Source: Nibrella saemangeumensis
Lineage (GTDB): Bacteria > Bacteroidota > Bacteroidia > Cytophagales > Spirosomataceae
Assembly: GCF_039541915.1 (NCBI RefSeq)
Contig: NZ_BAABHD010000005.1
Span: 372,001-436,000 of the forward strand
Length of the DNA stretch: 64,000 bases
Direction of reading: 5' to 3'
Numbering within the stretch: the first letter of the stretch is position 1; each line of letters opens with the position of its first letter. Shown one piece after another: positions 8,691 through 17,360 of this stretch. The notes under the pieces are model-generated. The model searched no databases, was not told the origin of the DNA, and worked only from the letters and a program-made list of their open reading frames with translations. The translations under genes and the position numbers were made by a program.

Positions 8691-8777
8691 TACCGGGAGC
8701 GGGAATCGAACCCGCACGACCTTTTACGGATCACAGGATTTTAAGTCCTGCGCGTCTACCTATTCCGCCATCCCGGC
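8691..8777 (-). tRNA. tRNA-Leu (anticodon TAA)
   Basis: Minus strand begins GCCGGGATGGCGGAATAGGT, has anticodon loop with TAA in GACTTAAAATCC, a long variable arm, the T-arm GGTTCGATTCC, and an acceptor end TCCCGGT plus discriminator A. 87 bases; CCA is not encoded. The 3' end faces the accessory island, the usual place for tyrosine-recombinase insertion, so this gene probably served as the attachment site. Confidence 0.95.
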
Positions 8778-8803
8778 TCGGATTGGTAAAATCCGCACTC
8801 TAC

Positions 8804-8832
8804 AAAAAAAGCACCGGGGTCGGTGCCTTTTT
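8804..8832 (-). terminator. terminator-like hairpin between two tRNA genes
   Basis: GCACCG (8811-8816) pairs with CGGTGC (8821-8826) across GGGT; on the minus strand it is followed by seven T (complement of 8804-8810), on the plus strand by five T. It lies after tRNA-Gly and before tRNA-Leu, so the two tRNAs probably are separate transcripts. Confidence 0.7.
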
Positions 8833-8833
8833 C

Positions 8834-8909
8834 TGGAGCGAAAGACGGGGTTCGAACCCGCGACCTCGACCTTGGCAAGGTCGCGCTCTACCAGCTGAGC
8901 TACTTTCGC
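8834..8909 (-). tRNA. tRNA-Gly (anticodon GCC)
   Basis: Minus strand begins GCGAAAGTAGCTCAGCTGGT, anticodon GCC in CTTGCCAAG, T-arm GGTTCGAACCC, acceptor CTTTCGC, discriminator T and an encoded CCA (8834-8836). 76 bases including CCA. It differs from the neighbouring tRNA-Leu, which lacks CCA. Confidence 0.95.
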
Positions 8910-9008
8910 GTTGTTTGGTGATGCAAAATTAAGGCATCTCCGCCATTTGTCAAGTGGTTTTGCCGAAAAAATTTAGAAAACCACGCCAGAACATGTGCTC
9001 CGCACTGG

Positions 9009-9899
9009 CTACGAACGGTTTAGCAGCAGCAATGTCAGAAAAAAAGCGTTCAGGCCCAAACCCGCCAACAGGGTCATCCGCATGGCCGAGCGGAAGTTGG
9101 CCTTGCCCGTATCGTGGTAGACCTGCCAGTACCAGAACAGAAAGAAACCGGCCGCCGGCAGCAGGTAACCCAGCAGCATATAAAATGGTGAGCCACCCTC
9201 GAAATAGAAGTAATAGCCTGTTACCGACAGGCCAAACATCGCAATGGCGCAGACAAACGTGCCCCGGATGCCCAGCAGCCGGCTCATGGTCAGGTCGCCC
9301 CGGCGGCTGTCTTCGTCGTGCTGGTACACCTGGGTAATAGGATAAATCGCCAGCAGGTTCAGTGTGCAGAGCAGGCCTGCCAGCAGCGGCCTGGGTTCAG
9401 TCAGGGCCCACAGCGGCAGGTCGTTAATGGCCTGGTAGGTCATCAGGTAGGTAAAGCCGCCCTGAAAGAAGCCCACCACCAGCCAGCTGATAACCGGATA
9501 CTTTTTGAGCCGGATGCGGTCGTTGCTGTAGGCTTTAGAGATGGCCCCGTAAACGAGCAGGTACAGCACAAACGGCCAGCCGATGAACGCGCCCAGCACC
9601 AGCGCAATAAGGTCGAGTCCCCAGGCGACGTAAAACAGCGTCCGGTCGACGGGCGGGGGCGCTTCCAGAATACCGATGCTGCCCTCGTCTTTATCATAAT
9701 AGCTGTTGTAGGCGTTGCTGGCCGGGTAAAGCAGCAGGTGGATGATGAGCACTACCGCCAGGGCCCGGCCGGTGTCCGACTGAGGGGACTGGCTTAAGGC
9801 AAACCAGAAGACGGGCAGCAGAAAGAACGAGAACGGTACCCGCAGATGCAACCAGACCGCTCGGGCGGTCATACGTCTGCTTTTTTCCTGTGTTACCAT
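9009..9899 (-). CDS. UbiA-family prenyltransferase (membrane)
   Basis: 296 residues from the ATG at 9899; a more upstream ATG at 9971 would overlap the divergent gene and adds a non-membrane stretch, so 9899 is preferred. About eight to nine hydrophobic segments. The first acidic motif is NAYNSYYDKDEG (residues 62-73), the second YQHDEDSRRGD near residue 197, the two Mg-diphosphate-binding sites of UbiA enzymes, which attach prenyl chains to aromatic acceptors in the inner membrane. Its divergent neighbour is a type III polyketide synthase 65 bases away, which makes aromatic or pyrone polyketides; prenylation of that product is a plausible joint pathway, but the acceptor cannot be read from the sequence. 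Confidence 0.85.
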   Translation of the reverse strand: MVTQEKSRRMTARAVWLHLRVPFSFFLLPVFWFALSQSPQSDTGRALAVVLIIHLLLYPASNAYNSYYDKDEGSIGILEAPPPVDRTLFYVAWGLDLIALVLGAFIGWPFVLYLLVYGAISKAYSNDRIRLKKYPVISWLVVGFFQGGFTYLMTYQAINDLPLWALTEPRPLLAGLLCTLNLLAIYPITQVYQHDEDSRRGDLTMSRLLGIRGTFVCAIAMFGLSVTGYYFYFEGGSPFYMLLGYLLPAAGFFLFWYWQVYHDTGKANFRSAMRMTLLAGLGLNAFFLTLLLLNRS

Positions 9900-9942
9900 A
9901 AGACCACCAACATTATCATACAACTGATAGTTATACCCCCAA

Positions 9943-9950
9943 TACCTTTG
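9943..9950 (+). promoter_or_regulatory. Bacteroidota-type minus-7 box TACCTTTG
   Basis: TACCTTTG fits the TAnnTTTG consensus of primary Bacteroidota promoters and lies 14 bases before the ATG of the type III PKS. I see no convincing minus-33 TTTG at the expected distance, so this is tentative. Confidence 0.4.
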
Positions 9951-9964
9951 AGCGACGTTCCGAT

Positions 9965-11146
9965 ATGCCAAATCAGCATAGCAGTTATATCAACGCATTG
10001 GGCACTGCCGTACCGGCCTATGCCATACCGCAGTCTAAAATCGCCGAGTTTATGGCCGACGCGCTGCAGTTTGATGAGCGCGAACAACGGCGCCTACAAA
10101 CCATTTACCGCCAGACCCGCATTGAGCAGCGCCACTCGGTGCTACCTGACTATGGACTGCGCTTAGGTAAATTTACATTTTATCCGAATACGCCCGGCCT
10201 GGAACCTTTCCCAACGGTGGGTCAGCGCATGGCTATTTATCGTACGGAAGCCACACCCCTGGCGGTCAAGGCCATTCGCAACTGCCTGGCCGATTATCCG
10301 GAGTTCGAACTCCGGCAAATTACCCACCTGATTGTGGTAAGTTGTACCGGCCTGGCCAATCCCGGTCCGGATATCGAAATCCTGGAAGCAATTGATCTGC
10401 CCTCGACCACCCAACGGCTGGCAATCAACTTTATGGGTTGCTACGGAGCGTTCAACGGCCTGAAGACCGCCGATGCCATTGTACGGGCCGACCCAGACGC
10501 CAAAGTGCTGGTGGTATCCATTGAGCTCTGCACGCTTCATTTTCAGAAACGGTCGGAAACCGACCATCTGCTCTCCAACGCCCTCTTTGCCGATGGCGCA
10601 GCCGCCGTGCTGGTAGAAGCGCAACCCAGAGCGGAACGATCCCTGCGGATGCGAACGTTTTACTGCGATTTGCTGCCGGAGGGAAAAGACGAAATGGCCT
10701 GGCACGTCAACGACCACGGCTTTGAAATGACGCTGACGCAGGAGGTACCCGCGGTAATCCGCAACGGTATCGGTAAGCTGATGTCGCGGTTGCTGGAAAA
10801 AAGCGGCCTCACCATCGGCGACATCGGGTATTATGCCCTGCATCCGGGCGGCCGGCGAATTCTGGAGGTGATTGAGCAGCAACTGGGCCTCGAACCGGAG
10901 CAGAACCGCTACGCCTACGAAGTGTTGCGGCAATACGGTAATATGTCATCGGCCACGGTGTTGTTTGTGCTGACGGCGATCTGGCGTGAAGTGCTGACCC
11001 AGGGCACGGCCGACGCGCAGCCCAACATTCTGAGCTGTGCCTTCGGACCCGGCCTCACGCTGGAGTCGATGATTCTGGAGATGAATATGACGCAGCCGGA
11101 GCGGGTCACTGCAGCAGCTTCCAGCGCATCAGTCCCAGTTTCGTAA
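9965..11146 (+). CDS. type III polyketide synthase (chalcone/stilbene synthase family)
   Basis: 393 residues, the usual length. The catalytic triad is visible: Cys159 in FMGCYGAFNG, His293 in ALHPGGRR and Asn326 in YGNMSSATVLF, plus the family segment VVSCTGLANPGPDIEI and the C-terminal SCAFGPGLTLE. These soluble homodimers load an acyl-CoA and extend it with malonyl-CoA to alkylpyrones, resorcinols or phloroglucinols; the starter cannot be read from sequence. A UbiA prenyltransferase is divergently adjacent. The 3' end overlaps the convergent glycosyltransferase gene by 41 bases. No dedicated oxidase or methyltransferase is in the immediate cluster; a SAM methyltransferase lies 6 kb away. 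Confidence 0.92.
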   Translation: MPNQHSSYINALGTAVPAYAIPQSKIAEFMADALQFDEREQRRLQTIYRQTRIEQRHSVLPDYGLRLGKFTFYPNTPGLEPFPTVGQRMAIYRTEATPLAVKAIRNCLADYPEFELRQITHLIVVSCTGLANPGPDIEILEAIDLPSTTQRLAINFMGCYGAFNGLKTADAIVRADPDAKVLVVSIELCTLHFQKRSETDHLLSNALFADGAAAVLVEAQPRAERSLRMRTFYCDLLPEGKDEMAWHVNDHGFEMTLTQEVPAVIRNGIGKLMSRLLEKSGLTIGDIGYYALHPGGRRILEVIEQQLGLEPEQNRYAYEVLRQYGNMSSATVLFVLTAIWREVLTQGTADAQPNILSCAFGPGLTLESMILEMNMTQPERVTAAASSASVPVS

Positions 11147-11846
11147 GCATATAGTAGAGCGAAACTTTCAGCACGCCCAGGCCGTAGATGCTGCTCCGTC
11201 GGAAGTTGATAGACGAGGCTTCTTCAAAATACTTGGTGGGGCAGGTTACTTCGCCAATCTCAAATCCCTTGTAGAAGATCTGGGCAATCATCTCGTTGTC
11301 GAAGATGAAGTCGTCGGAGTTGTGGGTGAAATCCAGCTTCCGGAGCACCTCCCCGGAGAAGGCCCGGTAGCCGGTATGGTATTCCGACAGCTTCTGGTTC
11401 ATCAGCAGGTTCTGCGTGAACGTCAAAAAGCGATTGGCAATATATTTGTACATGGGCATTCCGCCCTTCAGCGCGCCCTTGCCCAGGATTCTCGACGCGA
11501 ACACCACCGGATACAAGTCGTTGCCGATGATCGAGACCATGGCCGGCAGCAGCATCGGCGTGTACTGATAGTCGGGGTGGAGCATCACTACAATATCGCC
11601 CCCTAATTCAAGCGCCTTGCGGTAGCAGGTTTTCTGATTACCGCCATATCCTTTGTTGCGGTCGTGGCGGATCACATGCCGGATACCCAGTTGGCGGGCC
11701 ACCTCCACGGTATTATCGGGACTGGCATCATCCACCAGAATTACATCATCAACCAGATCAAGCGGAATTTCACGGTAGGTACGCTCCAGCGTTAGTGCTG
11801 CCCGGTAAGCCGGCATCACCACAATCACTTTTTTACCATTAAACAT
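11106..11846 (-). CDS. glycosyltransferase family 2 (DPM1-like)
   Basis: 246 residues with a GT-A fold: VIVVMPAYRAALTLERTY, DVILVDDASPDNT (nucleotide-binding acidic pair), HDRNKGYGGNQKTCYRKAL and the DxD-like HPDYQYTP. The C-terminal part has EYHTGYRAFSGE and FDNEMIAQIFYKG, as in dolichol-phosphate mannosyltransferase-like enzymes that transfer a sugar from a nucleotide to a polyprenyl phosphate at the inner membrane. It lacks long C-terminal membrane helices beyond one weak segment (LGVLKVSLYYMLTKLGL). Convergent with, and overlapping, the type III PKS gene. Role probably in envelope glycan synthesis; donor unknown. Confidence 0.85.
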   Translation of the reverse strand: MFNGKKVIVVMPAYRAALTLERTYREIPLDLVDDVILVDDASPDNTVEVARQLGIRHVIRHDRNKGYGGNQKTCYRKALELGGDIVVMLHPDYQYTPMLLPAMVSIIGNDLYPVVFASRILGKGALKGGMPMYKYIANRFLTFTQNLLMNQKLSEYHTGYRAFSGEVLRKLDFTHNSDDFIFDNEMIAQIFYKGFEIGEVTCPTKYFEEASSINFRRSSIYGLGVLKVSLYYMLTKLGLMRWKLLQ

Positions 11847-11992
11847 GGCGCGAAACTAAGGAGCGAAACGCAATACGCCAACATTTCCTGAGCAGGAACA
11901 AATTCCTTTGCCGATATTGCGCCGTTTTTTGCGCCTGAACGTCAACTTTCTTTTATCAACCGGCGTTCTCTTATTAGTAATTTATTAGAAAC

Positions 11993-13075
11993 ATGCTGGA
12001 TAGCGAAACCTTATTTTTTCTGGCATTTGCCGCTTTTGTGCTGTTTGTAATGGCACTGGACCTTGGTCTGCTGACCCGGCAAAAAAGCCACATTGTTAGT
12101 TTTAAAGAAGCGGGGATCTGGAGCGCCATCTGGGTAGCGTTATCGATCGCTTTTTATTTTTTTATAAAACAGTACGGATACCTGATCCACGGCATCGATA
12201 CAATGGCCCGGCTCGAAGAGATCCGAAACCTCTACGCCCCCCAGGTTGACCTGGTCGCCGGTAATTTTGAGGCCAGTTTGGCGCGGTTCCAGAACAATAT
12301 GGCGCTGGAATACATCACCGGTTATCTGGTCGAGTACTCGCTGTCGGCCGACAACATCTTCGTGTTTATCATGATTTTCGCGTCGTTTGGCGTCCGGGAG
12401 CGGTTTTACAAAAAGATTCTTGTCTGGGGAATTCTGGGGGCCATCGTCCTCCGGTTTGTATTTATTTTTGTCGGCTCGGCCCTGCTGCAGCGTTTCGACT
12501 GGATCATCTACATCTTCGGGGCGTTTCTGGTGTATACCGGTGTCAACCTGTTCTTCCAGAAAGACGAGGACGAGAAAATTGAGCCCAAAAACCACCCGGT
12601 GGTGAAGATTACGGCCAAGTACCTGAACGTGTACCGCCGGAACGTGATCGACCACTTTTTTGTCCGGCGCAAAACCGACGGGAAGCTATTTGTCACCCCC
12701 CTGTTTATTGTGGTGGTGGTCGTGGCCTTTACCGACCTGGTCTTTGCAGTCGACTCGATCCCGGCGATCTTCTCGATCACCAAAGACCCGTACATCGTCT
12801 TTTTCTCCAATGTGTTTGCCATTATGGGGCTGCGGTCGATGTTCTTCTTCCTGTCGAGCATCATGAGCCAGTTCCGTTTTCTGAAGGTAGGTTTGGCCGC
12901 GCTGCTGACGTTTATCGGTCTGAAGATGCTGGCTCACTCCTATCTGGACAAAATTGGCTTTGAAACGGTCTACTCACTGTACATTATCCTGACGATTCTG
13001 GGGGTAAGTATTCTGGCTTCCTGGCTGATTCCGGAGAAGGAAATGGTAGAGAAAGACGAGGAAATCAGGGTCTGA
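11993..13075 (+). CDS. TerC-family integral membrane protein
   Basis: 360 residues with about eight membrane segments. Typical TerC/Alx features: FVMALDLGLL near the N-terminus, YSLSADNIFVFIMIF with the conserved Asp-Asn in the membrane, YIFGAFLVYTGVNLFF, and AFTDLVFAVDSIPAIF with the second membrane Asp pair, then LRSMFFFLSSIM. The family handles metal ions (manganese homeostasis for Alx; tellurite resistance for TerC). Residues 60-100 form an uncommon hydrophilic insertion (LEEIRNLYAPQVDLVAG) between the second and third segments. Monocistronic, followed by its own terminator. Confidence 0.9.
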   Translation: MLDSETLFFLAFAAFVLFVMALDLGLLTRQKSHIVSFKEAGIWSAIWVALSIAFYFFIKQYGYLIHGIDTMARLEEIRNLYAPQVDLVAGNFEASLARFQNNMALEYITGYLVEYSLSADNIFVFIMIFASFGVRERFYKKILVWGILGAIVLRFVFIFVGSALLQRFDWIIYIFGAFLVYTGVNLFFQKDEDEKIEPKNHPVVKITAKYLNVYRRNVIDHFFVRRKTDGKLFVTPLFIVVVVVAFTDLVFAVDSIPAIFSITKDPYIVFFSNVFAIMGLRSMFFFLSSIMSQFRFLKVGLAALLTFIGLKMLAHSYLDKIGFETVYSLYIILTILGVSILASWLIPEKEMVEKDEEIRV

Positions 13076-13099
13076 CGAGCCGTTGGATAGAACATGAAT

Positions 13100-13157
13100 A
13101 CACGGATGCAGAGATTTACATACTAACGTAAACCTCCTGCATCCGTGTGTTGTTTTT
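13100..13157 (+). terminator. terminator of the terC gene
   Basis: ACACGGATGCAG (13100-13111) pairs perfectly with CTGCATCCGTGT (13137-13148) and is followed by GTTGTTTTT. The loop is long (25 bases) but contains a second short pairing (TTTAC/GTAAA). It overlaps an upstream alternative start of the next gene, favouring the later ATG at 13177. Confidence 0.65.
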
Positions 13158-13176
13158 GGTGGTATATTGCCCTGCC

Positions 13177-16100
13177 ATGTTCACGCCCGACATCCTGAAA
13201 GTTTACCGCAAACGGCTGACTAACCTCAGCAGCCGGAACCGATCCTTACTGCTGACCAGTTTGCCCGCCGAGCAGTTTCTGGACCTGCACGAAACCGACT
13301 TTCTGCTCAACCGTCCCTCTTTCGATCTGATTACCCAACTCATTGCCCAGCGGCCGGCGATTCCCATTTGCGATGTACTCGACAGCCGAAACCAGCGGGT
13401 CAATGAGGTCAGCCGGAAGCTTCGGCGGATTGCCCGGACAGAGCAATTTATTGAGGAAGAACGCGGCACCTGGGATCTGTACGTAGGCTACCCGTTTGTC
13501 CGGGGGAAACTGATGGATGGCACAGTGGTACACGGCCCGCTGCTGTTTTTTCCGGTTCATCTGGAGCAGGAAGACAAACAATGGCAGCTTACCCGCCGGG
13601 GTGACGAGATCGCCATTATCAACTCCACTATTTTTCTGGCCTACGCCCATTTCAACAAGGTCTCTATTCCGGACGAATACCTCGAAAAAGATTTTACCGA
13701 TTTCCCCCACGACGCGCTGGCATTTCGGATTCAGCTGTACGAATGGCTGAAAGCCAGTCCGCTGGAGATCAACTTCAACCAAGAGCTTTTTGAAAATAAA
13801 CTCCTGCCGTTTGATAAGCAGTCGCTAAAGAACCTGGATGCGCAGGAGCGAACGGGCGAATTGAAGCTGTATCCGGAGGCTGTGCTGGGCATCTTTCCAC
13901 AGGCGGGATCGTTCCTGGCTCCGGATTACGATCGACTGATTGCCCGCGCCGGCCGAAGCCAGGGACCTGACAGTGGTACGCGAAACGGAGCCGGCATCCC
14001 GTTTACCGCGCCAAAATCGGTACCCCGTAATCAGATCCGTGAAGAACATATGCGGACTCCGCTGCCGATGGACGGGTCGCAGGAAGCCGCCGTGCGGGCT
14101 GTAAAAGCCGGGCAGTCGCTGGTGGTGCAGGGTCCTCCCGGTACGGGTAAATCGCAGCTTATCGCCAACCTGATGGCCGACGGTGCCGCCCAAGGCAGAC
14201 GGGTGCTGTTGGTTTGCCAGAAACGGGCCGCGCTGGATGTGGTCTACAACCGCCTGCGACAGGTAGGCATGGAGCCGTTTGTGGCCCTGATCCATGACTT
14301 TCAGAACGACCGCAAACCACTCTACAGCCAGATTGCCACTCAGATTGACCTGGTAGATACCTACAAGCGACAGAACTACAGCCTCGATGCCGTGGTGATG
14401 GAGCGCGACTTTGACGCTGAAAGTCGAAAAATAGATCAGTTAACGGCCGAGTTACAGGCCTTTAAGGAGGCACTTTTCGATACCCGCGACTGTGGTTTAT
14501 CAGTAAAGGAATTATACCTGACCAGTAGCCCCAACGCACCCACCATACCGCTGAAAGATTATTATGCGCAGTTCAGATTTGATACGCTGAACAACTTTCT
14601 GCGTAAGCTGACGGAATATACCACCTATCGGCAGCGGCTCCCTGCCGAGCACCTGTTTGCCGAACGGGTATCCTTTAGCCAGTTCCCGGCATCAGCCCTG
14701 TCGGCAGCGGAAGAAGTGATCCGTGCTATACCAGAAACAGCCCAGACCAGTAATCAGCAAACCAATCACTTAATCGGCCGAACGCTGACGCTGACCGAGT
14801 GGCAGCATTGGCACAGCCAGGCCGACCAACTGGCTGCGGTGATTGCGTTGCTCGACGGACCGGAGGCCGAGCGGATCTGGCGTATCGTTCGTTTCTTTAT
14901 CGATCACCCGACGCATCCGGCCCGGACTACTGCCAAACAGCAGTTGGAGAAGCTGGCCAGCAGTTGGATCGAAGCGCTGGATACTCCCGGTCCGGAAACG
15001 ACGCTGCCGCCGGACGAACTTCCAGCCTTCCGCAGCCTGCTCGACGAAGCCCGACAGGCCCGAAATTCCTGGGTCTCGTGGAACTGGTGGCAGTTGCGTG
15101 GGCATGGCAAAGAACAACTGCGGCAGGTAACAGCCGCCAATGCCCTAACGGTTTCGGCTGACGATCTGGATACACTTACCCATAAAGTTGAGAAGCGTAT
15201 GCAACTGGAATCGGTCCGTCAGCAGACCAGGCCGCTGCTGACGCTTTCGCCGGCCCTGCCCGACGAGCCCGATAGCCTGCGGTTGCTCTGCCGCGCCAGC
15301 GAAGCCGCCGAACAGCTCCGGCACCTGTCTGCCACTAGCTATTTGCCACCGGCGGTCTGGGAGAGTTTTCAGTCGTTCACCAAAACCATACGGGCGCTGT
15401 CACCCTTGGCATTTCAGGTACTTCAGCAACAAGCCGACTGGCAGACCTACCTAACGGACGGGCAGATCGAAAAAGCCTGGCGTGATCGGGATTATGCCGA
15501 ACGGCTGCGGCATACGCTCCACGACGACTTTGATTTACTTGTCGATACGGATAAAGCCTGGGAAAACTTCAGCGATGAGGAGCAAACCATCGTTGACCGG
15601 CTGTATGATGCGCTACCCCCTGCTGCTCCTGCTGAAAATGGGGCTGAAGCCGGAACACCGGAGCAGGTAGCCACGCTGTTTCAGAACGCCCTCCGCCTGG
15701 CCTGGATCGAACACATTGAAACAAAGTACCCGATGCTGCGGGGAGTGTCGTCGCTGAAAAACGAGCAGATTGAACACGACCTGCAGGATAGTATGCGCAA
15801 AAAGCAGGCCCTCAGCCGGGATATGCTGCTTGTTAAATTACGAGAACAGACTCATAAAAACCTGACCTTTAACCGGCTGAACAACCAGGTCACCTACCGC
15901 GAATTGCTGCACCAGACCACCAAACGGCGTAACATCTGGCCCGTGCGGAAGCTGATGGAGCAGTACGCCGACGAAATCTTTAAACTGGTACCTTGCTGGA
16001 TGGCGTCACCCGAATCGGTGTCGGCGATGTTTCCGCTTCAGGAAGGACTGTTCGACCTGGTTATTTTCGATGAGGCTTCGCAATGCTTTGCCGAAAGCGG

Positions 16101-17232
16101 CCTGCCGGCTATGTTCCGGGGGAATCAGGTAGTGGTGACTGGCGATAAGCAGCAACTCCGGCCCAGCGATCTTTACCGCATCCGGTTTGAAGAGGAAACC
16201 AATGACGAAACCCCGGTCGTGCTGGAAGTAGAATCCCTGCTCGATCTGGCAGCCCAGTACCTCCCGCAGGTGTCGCTGACGGGCCATTACCGCAGCCGCT
16301 CGCTGGACCTCATCACCTTCTCGAATCAGTATTTTTACCGCAATCGCCTGACGCTGCTGCCCGACTGCCACGACGTAAACCGGCACGAACCGGCCATCCA
16401 CTACCTGAAGGTAAACGGAACCTGGCAACAGAATACCAATCCTGTTGAAGCCGAAAAGGTACTGCAGTTACTCGAACAGCTCGCCGTGGAGCAGCCGGGT
16501 AAATCGGTCGGCATCGTTACGTTTAATTACGCGCAGCAGCAGTTGATTCAGGAGCGGCTGGATGGCTATTTCCATCCGGAAGTGGACCGCCAGAACCCAA
16601 TGGCCGCCGGTGAACTCAGGAACCTTCCCCTGGCTACCTTCGACAAGGAGCTGACCAGCGAGGTAACCTTCGTAAAAAACATCGAAAATGTGCAGGGCGA
16701 CGAGCGGGACATTATCGTCTTCTCGCTGGGGTATGCGCCGGATGAGTCGGGACGGCTGGCCATGCAGTTTGGCAGCCTGAACGCAGTCGGTGGCGAAAAC
16801 CGACTGAACGTGGCCATCACGCGGGCACGAGAGCGCATTTATATTGTGACCAGCCTCTGGCCCGAGCAGTTAAATGTAGAACAAACCACCAACGAAGGGC
16901 CAAAACTCCTGAAAGCTTACCTGGCTTACGCCCGCCAGGTAGCCGAAGGGCAGTTTCGTCCGCAGCCCCGCCCCACCGATACGCTTCGCTCCGGTGCGCT
17001 GTTGAAAGATAAACTTACTACCCGCCACCCCGACTGGCGGCCGGAGCTACCGTTTGCTGACCTGACTGTTAAGGATGGAAAAAACTACAAATCGCTCCTG
17101 CTGACCGACGACGACCAGTATTACCAGCAAAGTCCCAAAGATGCCCACGCCTACACCCCCTTCGCCCTTCGCGCCAAACACTGGCCGCACCGGCGGATTT
17201 ATAGTCGGGAGTACTGGCGGGGAAAGATCTAA
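13177..17232 (+). CDS. giant superfamily 1 (UPF1-like) helicase with DUF4011-like N-terminus
   Basis: 1351 residues from the ATG at 13177; the TTG at 13147 lies inside the terC terminator. The N-terminus YRKRLTNLSSRNRSLLL matches the start of DUF4011-type proteins. Walker A GPPGTGKS is at 319-326, followed by VLLVCQKRAALDVVYNRL; the Walker B IFDEASQ has D965-E966; then VVTGDKQQLRPSDLYR, LTGHYRSRS, ENVQGDERDIIVFSLGYA and NVAITRARERIYIVT, a complete set of SF1B motifs. About 600 residues of mainly helical, Gln/Leu-rich sequence separate motifs Ia and II. No nuclease domain is visible at the C-terminus. Such proteins translocate on DNA or RNA; some relatives belong to defence systems. Followed by a palindromic repeat and a methyltransferase gene. 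Confidence 0.88.
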   Translation: MFTPDILKVYRKRLTNLSSRNRSLLLTSLPAEQFLDLHETDFLLNRPSFDLITQLIAQRPAIPICDVLDSRNQRVNEVSRKLRRIARTEQFIEEERGTWDLYVGYPFVRGKLMDGTVVHGPLLFFPVHLEQEDKQWQLTRRGDEIAIINSTIFLAYAHFNKVSIPDEYLEKDFTDFPHDALAFRIQLYEWLKASPLEINFNQELFENKLLPFDKQSLKNLDAQERTGELKLYPEAVLGIFPQAGSFLAPDYDRLIARAGRSQGPDSGTRNGAGIPFTAPKSVPRNQIREEHMRTPLPMDGSQEAAVRAVKAGQSLVVQGPPGTGKSQLIANLMADGAAQGRRVLLVCQKRAALDVVYNRLRQVGMEPFVALIHDFQNDRKPLYSQIATQIDLVDTYKRQNYSLDAVVMERDFDAESRKIDQLTAELQAFKEALFDTRDCGLSVKELYLTSSPNAPTIPLKDYYAQFRFDTLNNFLRKLTEYTTYRQRLPAEHLFAERVSFSQFPASALSAAEEVIRAIPETAQTSNQQTNHLIGRTLTLTEWQHWHSQADQLAAVIALLDGPEAERIWRIVRFFIDHPTHPARTTAKQQLEKLASSWIEALDTPGPETTLPPDELPAFRSLLDEARQARNSWVSWNWWQLRGHGKEQLRQVTAANALTVSADDLDTLTHKVEKRMQLESVRQQTRPLLTLSPALPDEPDSLRLLCRASEAAEQLRHLSATSYLPPAVWESFQSFTKTIRALSPLAFQVLQQQADWQTYLTDGQIEKAWRDRDYAERLRHTLHDDFDLLVDTDKAWENFSDEEQTIVDRLYDALPPAAPAENGAEAGTPEQVATLFQNALRLAWIEHIETKYPMLRGVSSLKNEQIEHDLQDSMRKKQALSRDMLLVKLREQTHKNLTFNRLNNQVTYRELLHQTTKRRNIWPVRKLMEQYADEIFKLVPCWMASPESVSAMFPLQEGLFDLVIFDEASQCFAESGLPAMFRGNQVVVTGDKQQLRPSDLYRIRFEEETNDETPVVLEVESLLDLAAQYLPQVSLTGHYRSRSLDLITFSNQYFYRNRLTLLPDCHDVNRHEPAIHYLKVNGTWQQNTNPVEAEKVLQLLEQLAVEQPGKSVGIVTFNYAQQQLIQERLDGYFHPEVDRQNPMAAGELRNLPLATFDKELTSEVTFVKNIENVQGDERDIIVFSLGYAPDESGRLAMQFGSLNAVGGENRLNVAITRARERIYIVTSLWPEQLNVEQTTNEGPKLLKAYLAYARQVAEGQFRPQPRPTDTLRSGALLKDKLTTRHPDWRPELPFADLTVKDGKNYKSLLLTDDDQYYQQSPKDAHAYTPFALRAKHWPHRRIYSREYWRGKI

Positions 17233-17236
17233 ATTT

Positions 17237-17352
17237 GTTTCAAGTTCCAGGTTTCAACGCGGCCGCCCGGCGGTTTTAGCCTAATAGACTATCAACTAAC
17301 CTGGAACCTGAAACAGCACCGCTTCGGCAGTCCGACGGCCGCCCGGTTGAAA
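17237..17352. repeat. heptad-type inverted repeat, copy 1
   Basis: Left arm GTTTCAAGTTCCAGGTTTCA (from 17237) pairs with AACCTGGAACCTGAAAC (17298-17314), 16 of 17 positions. The block also holds a direct repeat CGGCCGCCCGG (about 17260 and 17338). Fills the gap between the helicase and methyltransferase genes. Same family as copies at 25192, 26149, 43692 and 50630. Confidence 0.75.
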
Positions 17353-17360
17353 CTAGAAAC

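Noticed and set aside
8502..8898. Frames crossing the two tRNA genes and the integrase remnant
   Set aside because: They follow from tRNA sequence and the frameshifted recombinase, not from a separate gene.
10163..10933. 256-residue antisense frame opposite the type III PKS
   Set aside because: GC-rich genes here open long antisense frames; the sense gene has a full catalytic triad.
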